Counted from the stretch's first letter, positions 45,001 to 54,480 are shown. The stretch is 64,000 nucleotides of DNA from Strongylocentrotus droebachiensis (GCA_035222895.1 JAVYIG010000880.1:310001-374000), one strand, 5' to 3'. The notes: generated by a model not told the origin, from the letters alone. A program made the numbers and translations.

Positions 45001-46434
45001 ACGCCAAGGATCACGCCGGATGCCTCCCCGGTGTATACACGGTAATGCCGGAGATAACACGGATGATCCAGGAGCGACGATCCGGGATGATCCGTGATGC
45101 GATCCGTGAAAGTGTAAAAGGGCCTTGAAGGCCCTTTTACACTTTCACGGATCGCATCACGGATCATCCCGGATCTTAATCCGGGGTGTTCCGGCGTGAG
45201 ACACCACGATTTCTTCTCGATGCCGGTGTGGATACGTTCCGAACTGGGTGTATACACGGGCAAGTACGGTGTCTCCACGGACAGACAAGGTAGCAACGCG
45301 GACCACGCCGAAAACGCATACGGAGCTAACACGGATTTCAAGGAAGAGCACGGAGGCTACTGGGTACTTTGACGGTCCTTACACGGAGGTGTACGTTGTC
45401 TATTGGGATATCTCTGGGATGTTGACGGGTGACTTGAGCTTGTAGGCGCTCATTTGATATACGGAATTTCAAACCCGGATGAAACCGGTGTTAATACGGA
45501 CCTCCCGGTGTCTACACGGACTGTCCCGGATGTATTCGGCGGCTACACGGAGGTACACGGTGCCTACAGGGAAGAGGACAGATTGTTTCATCCGTGAACT
45601 CCGGGATGAAAAATTAAGCAAGCTTAATTTTTTCCCCGGATATGCCGGTACGCCAAGGATCACGCCGGATGCCTCCCCGGTGTATACACGGTAATGCCGA
45701 AGATAACACGGATGATCCCGGAGCGACGATCCGGGATGATCCGTGATGCGATCCGTGAAAGTGTAAAAGGGCCTTGAGCATCCATAATTAGATATCCGAT
45801 TTTTTTCAAACTTTCTTTGATTGGTTTGTCTGATTTTTCTGCTTCTACTGAAAGTAAGTTATTTTTAGAGTGGACTTGGCCTTTAAAGTGATACAGCATG
45901 GCTGAGATGAATATCTCTAGTGCCTATGCAAAATGAAGTGCGATGAAATCGGTTTCAAATGGCAAGGACAATCTTTTTGATGCGCATTATGTTTGACTGC
46001 ATAATTATGCTTAGTATGAAGTTATTCAAAAATAAAGCACAATCAATAATGTTGGACTCCATGACTGTGTAACTGTTGGCGTTTTTATCAGGTTTGTAGC
46101 ATAATTCTCGATTTTATATTTATATTCATATTGCCGACCTTTTTGTAACGATTCATGTTTTGAACTTAGTTTAAGTCACAATTAGCTGGATAATACACTC
46201 GACAAGCCTCGTTCATTATCCGATTGTGAATTAACCTGCGTGCAGTGCATATTCATAAATGCAGTCGCATACCTGAATTATATGTATACTATCAAACCTA
46301 CCCATGCAGGGGCAGTAGACTACATATCCATTGGGGTCAACGCTACTAGTTTCAGATCCAAAGGCTTGTGAGAACAGCAACAAGAGTTTGAGGCTACATA
46401 ACATCAAAGAAATCCTCTTGCTTACAGTATCCAT
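30055..46434 (-). CDS. POFUT1: GDP-fucose protein O-fucosyltransferase 1, copy B (7 exons)
   Basis: Exons (5' to 3'): 46434-46302, 37782-37664, 37098-36975, 36058-35887, 33806-33611, 32916-32683, 30270-30055; all introns GT-AG, frame open for 397 aa. Exons 2, 3, 5 and 7 have exactly the lengths of copy A; exon 1 is 2 codons shorter, exon 4 is 2 codons longer and exon 6 is 1 codon longer. Same role as copy A: ER-lumenal O-fucosylation of EGF repeats. Conserved: signal peptide, [34 protein letters not shown] with R243, [22 protein letters not shown]. The C-terminus is FPDEF, close to human RDEF, where copy A has PDEL. Exon 5 differs from A at only about 5 of 65 residues, exon 7 at about 8 of 71, so selection appears to act on both. 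An in-frame ATG at 46443 also exists. Introns are swollen: intron 1 is 8.5 kb (0.6 kb in A), intron 3 holds a SINE and a MITE, and intron 4 a 1.6-kb hAT-like element. Confidence 0.92.
30373..30692. mobile_element. Foldback element with ACATGTTTAGC ends
   Basis: The left end ACATGTTTAGCGTCC is inverse to GGATGCTAAACATGT on the right. Inward of these, GGAGGAGGCCC and GGAGGCGGCCCC lie near the two ends. Poly(A)/poly(T) tracts and CAAGATGGCCGCC-like stretches fill the middle. In intron 6 of POFUT1 copy B. Confidence 0.55.
34187..35775. mobile_element. hAT-like element with internal minisatellite, copy 1
   Basis: Ends CAGGCGCGCCGGAAG and CTTCCGGCGCTTATG; perfect 8-bp target duplication ATGCTCAT at 34179-34186 and 35776-35783. 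CA...TG termini plus an 8-bp duplication are hAT hallmarks. Inside: G runs near the left end, about six units of a ~100-bp tandem repeat (34390-35060), then a unique part with TTTTTCGCCCGACTGTAATT, and a poly(G)/poly(C) pair before the right end. No transposase, so non-autonomous. In intron 4 of POFUT1 copy B. A full sister copy is at 50247-51851. Confidence 0.88.
34390..35060 (+). repeat. ~100-bp tandem repeat inside the hAT-like element
   Basis: Each unit contains GGTCAGATGAGCATCCAGGG, then GCCTTAGGGCCCTTGGTGGG, then CAGAGCCCCCGGAAGCTC and TTTTAGGTATTTAATTAC. About 6 units. The same repeat occurs in 50450-51140 (+), 58030-58370 (-) and in decayed form at 25190-25470 (-). Confidence 0.88.
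36210..36372 (-). mobile_element. tRNA-derived SINE fragment
   Basis: On the minus strand the A-box-like TCTAGTGGATAAG is followed at tRNA spacing by the B-box-like ATTCAAATCCCCG, with a small ATTCAA/AATTTG expansion just before the B box. The downstream body carries GCACTACTGTCCTTTTAGTT. In intron 3 of POFUT1 copy B. Confidence 0.55.
36441..36856. mobile_element. TTAA MITE with ATAAACTCCAG ends
   Basis: TTAA at both ends. The termini AGATAAACTCCAG and CTGGAGTTTATCC continue inward with TTCTGGTAA and TTACCAGAA. A poly(T) run of about 22 bases lies next to the right arm. In intron 3 of POFUT1 copy B; with the SINE it explains why this intron is 916 bp against 421 bp in copy A. Confidence 0.8.
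38659..39282. mobile_element. TTAA MITE, left part (split by later insertions)
   Basis: Starts at TTAA (38659). The left arm (GAGTCCAATCCAAAAATAA, then GAAGCAGAAAAATCAAACAA and GAAAGTTATGAATTTTTGAA) has its inverse partner far away at 43834-43877 and 45778-45886. The right-arm start AATTTGTCTTGTGATTTTCA is at 39261-39280, directly at the LTR retrotransposon insertion point. With the insertions removed the element is about 780 bp. Confidence 0.8.
39283..40706 (+). repeat. Left LTR (1424 bp)
   Basis: TG...CA-type terminal repeat with TATAAAAG at 39579-39586 and polyadenylation signal AATAAA at 40628-40633. A GGTGAGT splice-donor-like site lies at about 40228. Confidence 0.92.
40707..42404 (+). 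repeat. Non-coding interior of the LTR element with diverged internal duplication
   Basis: No long open frame. A small stem motif CTC-N5-GAG followed by RCCRG occurs four times: CTCGACATGAG (41571), CTCGTAAAGAG (41665), CTCGACATGAG (42065) and CTCGTCATGAG (42152). The spacing (494 and 487 bp) and similar text after 41665 and 42152 indicate an old internal tandem duplication of about 490 bp. Confidence 0.7.
42405..43829 (+). repeat. Right LTR (1425 bp)
   Basis: Same as the left LTR with one extra C in the poly(C) run near 42551. TATAAAAG is at 42702-42709 and AATAAA at 43751-43756. Confidence 0.92.
43834..43877. mobile_element. TTAA MITE, middle piece of right arm
   Basis: TTTTACAGACTTTTTCAAAA and ATCATAACTCTC are inverse to the left arm at about 38765-38800. 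The piece is bounded by the LTR element on one side and by the GC-rich MITE on the other. Confidence 0.75.
43878..44420. mobile_element. GC-rich palindromic MITE (TAA target)
   Basis: Perfect 19-bp terminal inverted repeats GACCCCTGTTACAGTGAGC; target duplication TAA at 43875-43877 and 44421-44423. The interior is made almost entirely of GGCCAGGCCGCGGCC-type text with repeated GTTTACAGTG phrases and at least one further inner inverted pair, so it can fold at several levels. A 3-bp TAA target suggests PIF/Harbinger-like mobilisation (inference). Confidence 0.85.
44424..45125. mobile_element. AGGCCCTTTTACAC MITE, copy 1
   Basis: The termini AGGCCCTTTTACACTTTCAC and GTGAAAGTGTAAAAGGGCCT are perfect inverses; inverted similarity continues through GGATCGCATCACGGATCATC and about 48 bases in all. 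Flanked by TAA (left) and TGA (right). The interior is dotted with ACACGG and CCGGATG words. About 700 bp, non-coding. Confidence 0.88.
45129..45774. mobile_element. AGGCCCTTTTACAC MITE, copy 2
   Basis: Same family and same orientation as copy 1, separated from it by only TGA. TGA flanks it on both sides (45126-45128 and 45775-45777), a 3-bp target duplication. Shorter than copy 1 by internal deletions of about 56 bp in total. Confidence 0.88.
45778..45886. mobile_element. TTAA MITE, outer right arm
   Basis: Inverse of the left arm from 38659: TGATTTTTCTGCTTCTACTG and GGACTTGGCC before TTAA at 45883-45886. It completes the element that was split by the LTR retrotransposon and three small MITEs. 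Confidence 0.8.
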
Positions 46435-47014
46435 TACTATCATCAGCCAGCTGCAAAATGAATTAAAAAAAGGAAAAGTAGTCCATGTACGGACAATTAT
46501 CCACAAAGTAATTATTCTCATAATGTACATCTAACAATTAGGTCTAGCCAGCTGATTTCGAACAGTATTCAGGAGACATCTTATTTGATGAAGTATACTG
46601 AAGTAAAACGGTACATTAAACGAATATTAGTAAACTTTAACTAGAGATGGTAGATGGTTGATGACGGAGTTAGAAAAACCACTTTTTTTACTTGGTGATG
46701 AATCTCAAACATAATTTATGGGATGAAATTATATTGTTCACTTACATGTACCTATATAATACTACGGCACAGACAGGAAAGACGTCTATATCACTCAGTA
46801 TATGCTTGATACAGATTTCTTGCTGTCTGCTGCCTCGAGATCACTGGAGCGAAAAAAGGTAACAATGTATAGCAAGAATCCCTATTCAGTGAAGGATTCA
46901 TCCTTCACTTCTTTATGATTCTTGACCAGAAGTGCGTTTCAAACTCAATGATGTGGGCATCACCCCGTTGAGTGTTGTTGTTCTGCTACTTGCTGCCTAA
47001 TCTGAGGACTCGTT
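46435..47014. other. 5' flank of POFUT1 copy B
   Basis: The stretch just upstream of exon 1 matches the 5' flank of copy A (TTTGTGGATAATTGTC at about 46488-46503 on the minus strand), with the same acceptor-like TTTGCAG before the start codon. A non-coding leader exon is likely but was not found. No promoter motif stands out. Confidence 0.45.
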
Positions 47015-47400
47015 TGTGCTCTTTAAAAAGAGCACACAATAGGGGCAGCGTAATTTAAATATCAAGAGATGTATTAGAGTTTATTTCTTAAATGAAATGA
47101 AAGGGCTATTTGACTTTCAAGAGCAATAAAAACTTTAATCCATCCCTTGAAATCTAAATTGCACTGCCCCCATTCAGTGTGCTTTTTCAAAGAGCACAAA
47201 AAAGCCCTCAGCTTGAATATTCCATCTCATAAAATTGTCTATAAGAGAGAAAAAGAGGTTATTTCTAAAATGAAATTAAAGGGCTATTTGACAAGAGCCC
47301 TTTCATTTCATTTTAGAAATAACCTCTTTTTCTCTCCTAAAGACAATTACTCTCTTAAAAGGGCTCTGCCAGGCCCCTCAAGCTCTGCCATGTTGTACGG
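47015..47400. repeat. Complex foldback region
   Basis: Nested inverted repeats: the palindrome GTGCTCTTTAAAAAGAGCAC at about 47018; AGGGGCAGCGTAATTTA against TAAATTGCACTGCCCCC further on; GTGCTTTTTCAAAGAGCAC at about 47179; and the long hairpin at 47233-47348. Several contain AAAGGGCT or AGCCCTT. It looks like a foldback transposon or repeatedly rearranged MITE. Confidence 0.65.
47233..47348. repeat. Long near-perfect hairpin (~53-nt arms)
   Basis: Arms 47233-47285 and 47296-47348 with a loop of about 10 bases. The inner 41 positions (including AGGTTATTTCTAAAATGAAA) have one mismatch; the outer part adds AATTGTCT/AGACAATT with a small bulge. No open frame. Confidence 0.85.
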
Positions 47401-47539
47401 ATCCATTAGAAAGCAAAATAAGCCCACTCAATAATTAATAAATATTCAAACGTCATAGCGATTCATCCAAATAAAATAATCCACGTAAGAGGCATTTTGA
47501 AAGTTTTAAGAAAATTCCTTCAAATTCCAGGAGATTAGG

Positions 47540-49020
47540 TGTTCTTTTTCAGGAAACTCTATTTAAAGTTGATACTCTAAGCAAATAAATGTCCCTTAAT
47601 TTGTTACCTACGGCAAGTATATGTTATTTTTAAGTTTTTCAATTACTTAGTATATCACAAAAAAATTCTGTCTACTCGAAATCCTCAATTGAAATGTCTA
47701 AAATATCCGCCTCTCTTTGCATAGAAAATCAGTCACGACGCTGGTCTACTATTTATGACCTCACGTCCGGGAGAGAGTATATTCACGTACCCGGATGTTC
47801 CATAGCAAACATGTGCAGAGTGATACGATTTTCTGCATATTTTTGTTTCAAAGGCTGAAAAGTCTAATAAATCATAATTCTATGTACAATTCTTTACCTT
47901 CCCCTAGTACTTCATAGTATTAATATCAATTCCCCTTTTAAAAAATATGACATATACATGCCAACGATGTGCTATTAGTCGATATTTTCACCATGTATTT
48001 TTTGTTTTGGTGTTGAAATCGGCCCAGGCACGGAGTGAACAGTAGCTGTCTACCCATGCACAGTTCATTACACTACAGCGATCTCCCGATGGTTTCTTCT
48101 TCCTTTTTCCCATGTCTTTCGCCTTCCTTGGCCCTGAACATCCTTCATCTACCAATTCTGACACCGGTAGTCAGGAGCAAGTCTTTGTTAGTTGTTTTTC
48201 TTAGCTGGCAACGTCGCTTTCATTCTCTTGCAATTGCCGATAAACATATAACTAGCGCACGTACGTTCCATCACAAGCAAGCAGCGCCTAGAGCAGCGGC
48301 TTGGTCTTACCTCCCGATTCTGCTCGCTCCACGAACGTTCATGCAAGAGCCGCATCACTCGCCAAAATATTATAGAGGAAGCGCGCTTGCATGATCTCGT
48401 TCAAGTTTGATATTTTACAACATCAAATGTTTAACTGGTACTGTATCCTTTTTTGAGGCAGTCACACACATCTATGATAAGTACTATCATAGTTCTAGAC
48501 CTATTCGTTTTACAAAACTGCTCATGTACATCTGATGACAATAATGCATCCGCCTATTCATAAGTGCACGATTTAACTTTAATTCCTAAGCAGTAAACTC
48601 GTCTTAAATCTCTACCAAATAGGTGAATATGAGGATATAAAAAGAAATCAGCGACTGGAAAATGTTGCTTCGTTATTCTTCATTAAAATGAAAACAGAAA
48701 ATCCATCAAATATACTCCTTAAAAACAACAAATCTAAGCTCTGACAGGATAGCATTTTCGTAGGGATATCACTGCCATTCACTCTCACTGAGCCCATGAC
48801 TCCCGTTCGTGACGTCACGGATAGAGGCCCGACTCTACGTGCACTTCCGGGTTTCAGACTTAGATATTTTGGTAGAGTTTACTCGAATAAATTCATTATT
48901 CTAAACTTGTTTTGTCAGGTGGACACCATTTGGTGTTATTATGGGGGTTAACAGCTTTCTATTTATGTAATTATCTCAGTATTTGGGATTGTCTTAGAGT
49001 ATCAACTTTAAACGAGTGGA
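47540..49020. repeat. Weak large inverted pair, possible old element
   Basis: TTTAAAGTTGATACTCTAAG at about 47561-47580 is exactly inverse to CTTAGAGTATCAACTTTAAA at about 48993-49012. Looser inverse similarity follows inward, with CACGTCCGG and CCGGAAGTGCACG in similar places. The interior (47800-48780) shows nothing recognisable. A palindromic CRE-like TGACGTCA is at 48810-48817. Confidence 0.4.
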
Positions 49021-49348
49021 AGCACTGGCGACTTTGTTTTTTAAAACTGTAAAAATTCTCCTTGGATCAGATATAGACCCAAAACAAGCCTCATTATCTT
49101 CAGTATACAAGTGTCATTTCGGACTTTACAGCTTTCATAGAAATCACTTCTGGACCGTCAAAGAAAAAGTTTGAGAACCCCTGACCTACGCATTATACAC
49201 ATCAGGACCAGGATCAGGATCTCGAGTGTCAATTTTCATGACTTTCTTCTTTGTTCGATTTCTATAATCCCCCTGGATTTGTCTGCTTCCACTATTAGAC
49301 CACATTTCTTTTTTATCGAAGCGGTGCCAATAATATATTAGTACGCGT

Positions 49349-49352
<4 letters not shown>

Positions 49353-49394
<42 letters not shown>

Positions 49395-49405
49395 GAGAGA
49401 GAAAG
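49353..49405. repeat. (GA)n microsatellite
   Basis: GA run with GGGAG and AAAG interruptions. The neighbouring 49600-49630 has a long poly(G) run next to a CAGGGGGGCGC sequence, resembling a hAT-like end. Confidence 0.9.
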
Positions 49406-49639
49406 ATAGAGGAGATACAAATATAATTTCAAGAAAGAGACTAGAGAAAAAACGGGAAAAGGTGAAGTTAAGGGAACATTTTGCCAAACACATATAGAGA
49501 AGGAAATGAAGAAAGACATCAAAAGGAAAAAAAAGCAAAATAAAAAAATAAAAACAGATTGGGAAATAAAGACATGCACGTTAAAGCTTTGTGCTCAGGG
49601 GGGCGCTCCCGGGGGGGGGGGGGGGGGGCAAAAGGTGCC

Positions 49640-50238
49640 TCTTTTTACGTTTGAAAAGTGACATTTTCCTCTTTAAGCAGTTCCCCTTCCCCTTCCAATA
49701 CAGACCATCACACCCAACTGCAAAGTATGATTCTTGATTAGAAGGTTGATTTCTGGGAAGAGGTGAAAAATAATTTGTGAGCGCAATCATTGTTATTGTG
49801 CAAATGTGGAAGAACATCAGATAACAAAATGTTCTCTGAAGAGCATGGTTCTTCAAATGCCTTAATATTCTAAATATGGCATGTAACAGCATAACAATCG
49901 GGACGGATTTGTATGCTACATGTTCGTGTAGTCCCATATACACCTTTCAATATACAGGACATGTAACTTTACCAAGACTGTGCCAAATTCCTTATCATTT
50001 TGATGATTCATGAACCTTGCATTACACACCAATTGTTTATTTGTTTATTTATTCAAATACGGTGATTAAAATACGTATATGCTATAGACGATTAACCTTT
50101 TCTGATCGATTCCACACCGTTTCTTTCACAATGCAATCGCATGACCAGAACTCAACTTAATCTATTATATTGGACCATATAAAGAGAGAAACAAATATTG
50201 AAATCATCCCTGATAATGTAATCACAATCATACAAAAT
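49640..50238. other. No recognisable feature
   Basis: AT-rich sequence without splice-bounded open frames or clear repeats. Confidence 0.4.
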
Positions 50239-50246
50239 AATGTAGG

Positions 50247-51851
50247 CAGGCGCGCCGGAAGCAGTTTGGGATTGGATAGGGGGGGGGGGCAAACATTACA
50301 GGGAGCTCACCTTCCAGGGGCAGTGACGTAATGAGAAAAACCGTACGGAAGGGGGGGGGGGCAGACAAAAAATCTGCATCACCACCAGTCTTACACGTTA
50401 CATGCAGGTCCCGCGGAACGTTTTTCAAAGTGGAGTATTAACGATCAGGTAGAGCGTAAATTGCCGTGGGGTCCAGGGCATGAGCCTCGGCAGGGGGTCA
50501 AGGGGCTGAGCCCCCGGGAGCTCAGGGCTTTAGGTATTTAATTACGGTTAGATGAGCATCCAGGGGCCCTCTTTAAGGCCATTGACGTGTTCCAGGGGGG
50601 GGGGGGAGGGAGCCCCAGAAGCTCAGAGGTTTTAATATTTAACTACGGTCAGATGAGCATCCAGGGGCCGCCTTAGGGCCCTTGGTGGGGTCCAGGGGGC
50701 AGAGCCCCCGGAAGCTCAGTGGTTTTAGGTATTTAATTACGGTCAGATAAGCATCCAGGGGACCACCTTAGGGCCCTTGGTGGGGTTCCAGGGGCAGAGC
50801 CCCCGGAAGCTCAGGGGTTTTAGGTATTTGATTACGGTCAGATGAGCATCCAGGGGCCCGCCTTAGAGCCTTTGGTGGGGTTCAGGGGGCAGAGCAACCG
50901 GAATTAGCTCAGGGGTTTTAGGTATTTATTTACGGTCAGATGAGCATCCAGGGGCCCGCCTTAGGGCCCTTGGTGGGATCCAGGGGCAGAGCCCCCGGAA
51001 GCTCGGGGGTTTTAGGTATTAAATTACGGTCAGATGAGCATCCAGGGGCCCGCCTTAGGGCGCTTGGTGGGGTCCAGGGGCGGAGCCCCCGTAAGCTCTG
51101 GGGTTTTAGGCATTTAATTGCGGTCAGATGAGCATTTTTATACCTTATTTGTGACATTGGCAGGTCACTTATTTTTTTCTCTCCGTCTTTCTTATTTTTC
51201 TCTTCAACATACTTTTTCAATTTAACATATTTTTTCAAAAAGTGAGGGGGGGGGGGAGGGGGTGGGCTCGAGCCCAGCCACTTTGCAGACCATGACATAG
51301 AGGCTTCTAAATAAGCGTATTTTTCGCCCGACTGTAATTTGGGAATTTCTTATTTTCTAACAAACGCATAAAAAGGTATGAAATACCGGAAAATCATGTC
51401 ATAACAGCAACATTTGTAAATCACTGGTATCGAATAAGAAATACACCCCCCATCAGTACGCCATCGTTCAGGGGCTCATGTCTTCTCACCCCTATAACAA
51501 AAAAACAGACACGCTTTCCCATTCTCGCACAATATGTCCACGATATGCGCGTATCGCTATTATAAAGACCTCCATTGATAAATACCGTATAGGTGGCATG
51601 CGCAATGTTTATGAAATTTTATTCCTGTGAACTTTCCTTTTCTTTGAATGGAATTGTATATATGATTTAATTCAGGTTTTTATTATTGTTATGTTCTTTT
51701 GGGTTAAAAATACAAACCATGTTTACTCCTTTACTGCTTTTTTTGTGGGGGGGGGGGGGGGGGAGGGGGGCAAAAATGCGTTTTGCCCCCACTTTTTTGG
51801 TTGGGGGGAAACTGCCCCCCTGCCCCCCCCCCCCTACTTTCGGCGCCTATG
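50247..51851. mobile_element. hAT-like element with internal minisatellite, copy 2
   Basis: Same family and orientation as 34187-35775: left end CAGGCGCGCCGGAAG, right end CTTTCGGCGCCTATG, perfect 8-bp target duplication AATGTAGG at 50239-50246 and 51852-51859. It contains about six to seven of the ~100-bp units (50450-51140) and the same right part and poly(G)/poly(C) runs. Non-coding. Confidence 0.88.
50450..51140 (+). repeat. ~100-bp tandem repeat inside hAT-like copy 2
   Basis: About 6-7 units with GGTCAGATGAGCATCCAGGG and GGAAGCTCAGGGG, as at 34390-35060. Unit number and order differ between the two elements. Confidence 0.85.
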
Positions 51852-51859
51852 AATGTAGG

Positions 51860-52767
51860 GTTTATAGGCCTACCAATGTCTAAATATGGTAGATATACAT
51901 TTTGATGTTTCCCTTTGTAGGTGCACCTTATATTCCAGAAAGTGCCCTATTTTGATGGTGCCCCCCCCCCCCCCATTTTGGAAAATGCTCCACCGCGCAT
52001 GTTAGCTTTGATTCGACTCATACTCCCGGTCGTCTATCGTCGAGTCAAAAGACTGAATGGTCCTTTATATTTAACGATATTTGGTTTACGGTTTATTAAA
52101 ATTCTGAACCTGGCAGCCCGTAGGCTGGATTACATTCAATTTACATGATAAAAACAACTGAACTTGCACATCAATGTTGAAACAATTATCATACAATGTG
52201 AGAACATTAAAACATAAAAACAATACGGCAATCAAAAATAATTAAGACAGTATTCCTAAAACAGGGTCAAGCTATGTTCACATATTGTACTGAGAGATAT
52301 AGAAATACAGGAGAGTAGAAGGAAAGTGGGCGAAAAGGAGAGTTAGAGAAGAGGGAATCGAGAGAAGGATAGTAGAAAGAATGAAGTAAAAGGTACGAAA
52401 CAGGTAACCGTGTGAGACTGAGAAGGGGGGGGGGGGGGAGAAAGAGGGAGAGAGAGAATTTGAGGAAGTATGATTACTGTGTATGCAAAATTACAGTTCA
52501 TAGTGCCACATTTAATGTCATTCATACATATTAAAACAGTACAATAAATGAAGTTATGCTTTTAAGGAAATGGGAATGCGCATGCGGAAATTGTGAGTAA
52601 TGCGTAAACTATCATAATACCACACTAAAGATTTAAACTTACAATATTTCAAAACCAAACTTTGAACATGTATTGTGTGAACTTCAATGAAGGTTAACGA
52701 TAAATTCATTCTAACTAGGGAGGAGTCGAAATGAAAGAAGGAAAGAAAAAGGCAAGGAAGAGAGAGC

Positions 52768-52820
<53 letters not shown>

Positions 52821-54379
52821 GGGGGAGGGACAGAGAGGGGGGCAAAGATATGGAGGACAGAAAAGAGTAGGTAGATATAGGCGTATGAGAGAGAGAGAGA
52901 GGGAGAGAGAGAGAGAGAGAGAGAGAAAGAGTTATGAGGGAGATAGTCAGGTCCCTTAACAAGATTTTGGGGACACAATTTACAAAAGCGCATTTTTTTT
53001 TTGCATGTGAGTCATTTTGTATCAAAAGCATTCATTTTAGCACCCTATTTAAAAATGCCGATTTATGCAAATTGTATGCAAAAAACATAAAAATCAACCG
53101 TATCTCATGAAATATATAATATAAGCCAGCATCTTATTTTTTTTCGTATACAGGTGACTTTAATGAATTTGAACGCAATACTGTTTTAATCAATACATAA
53201 GTTCACTTCCATTTATTTTTATGCTAATTATACTAATTTATTCATATTTATACATACACTTATATCAATATTTTTTTAAATGATAAACCACATTTTCCAT
53301 GATATATCATTGAAAGTAAATTCACAATTCCTTTCTCTAATGACATGTATGTTACATCCAGGTAAATTAGGTCAGTTTGAATGAAATTAGTTTACTCATT
53401 AACAGGCTAATTTATGCAATATTGTAAATATAATGCTTTTAAAGAGAAAGAAAAAGAGCGAGAGAGAGAGGGAGAGAGGGAGGGAGAGGGAGAGAGATCA
53501 GAGAAGGGGAGGGAAGTCCTGTGGAAAAGGCGGGTTGAAACAAATTATTCATAATTGATACCACTGAGGCCTTCATTGGTATTTATTTTGCAATTTGCTG
53601 TTGAATATGAGAGCATGCAGAAATCAGCGCAAGGAGCGTGAACATACACACACACAAGTGCACAACACCTATCGACAAAACAATTTCAGTACATCATTTC
53701 AATACAGTATTGTACGTACATAAAGGTTTAAAATACAGTCTAGGCTCTCCGCGAGCTGTTTCATTGGAATTAATCGAGAAATTCCTCTCGCTAGCGTGTA
53801 AAAAAAGAATACGCCACCTTACTTTATCTGACACCCATGTTGAACAATAATTCAATTCAAAGAAATATATTTTAAATACTTTTAATGGTTAGTGCTATTT
53901 GATGATATCTATCGTTAAATCCGAAGGCAAAAGAGAATGCTTTGTGTTTGTTAAGTGTCCGGACACCGAACCGTTCATGTTACTATTGGTTTCAAGTACA
54001 AACAAATTACGATTACAAAATTGACAAAAATGTTACAAATTAGATAAATTTTCCAATGTGATATGATTAAGAACTCCTTAATACTTACTTTCTTATGTAT
54101 TCTTCTGAAATCAGGCTTAATCTTCTATACTCAGATCCAAATGACTGGATGGATTGGCGTCGAAGTAGTAGGTTCACTTCTCTTGTGCTTGTCCGATTTC
54201 AAAACCGCCAGAGACTAGATGGCTTTATAGCCTTAAGGGCTGGCTGGCTAGGTGATGATAGGAAATGTGATATTGTTGATATCAATATCATATATCCTCA
54301 TAAGGGTAGGATGGATAACCGTATTGAAGCAAAGCGAAGCAGAACACAATTGATAGTGAAAGGCTGTATTGTACCATGG
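51860..54379. other. No gene recognised; GA-rich microsatellites
   Basis: (GA)n runs at about 52435-52456, 52770-52812, 52888-52928 and 53450-53500; the rest is AT-rich. An open frame at 54095-54436 is discussed among the rejected items. Confidence 0.45.
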
Positions 54380-54480
54380 ACCTACTACATGATTCACACA
54401 AATGTACAGCTTTATAAAAACAAAGATGAATTATGACTGCACTGTCGTCGAGCTCGTTCGAAAGCAACCGATAATCGAGA
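54380..54480 (+). repeat. Segment shared with 8.6 kb (mirror position)
   Basis: GAATTATGACTGCACT and CGAGCTCGTT, preceded by CACACAAAT, correspond to the minus strand at about 8585-8680 (GAATTATGACTGCACT, CAAGCTCGTT, CACACAAAT). It is in the orientation expected if the POFUT1 inverted duplication extends this far. Confidence 0.5.

Noticed and set aside
44108-45899. Long open frames (up to 207 codons) on both strands
   Set aside because: They lie inside palindromic GC-rich MITEs, occur on both strands at once, and repeat between the two AGGCCC element copies.
10317-46434. False haplotype duplication as the explanation for two POFUT1 copies
   Set aside because: Coding differences in most exons, size changes in exons 1, 4 and 6, and unrelated intron insertions are too large for typical allelic variation. 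Inverted placement on one contig also argues against it, though long reads should confirm.
48035-48394. 119-codon open frame
   Set aside because: Low-complexity composition, no recognisable motif, no homologue in the window and no promoter or splice context.
52711-53031. Ser/Leu-rich frames over GA/CT microsatellites (also 7836-8121, 49313-49579, 56771-57133)
   Set aside because: Simple-sequence translation only.
54095-54436. 113-codon open frame ending in KDEL
   Set aside because: No signal peptide, no family resemblance and no splice context. The KDEL tail overlaps the GAATTATGACTG segment shared with 8.6 kb and seems to be coincidence.
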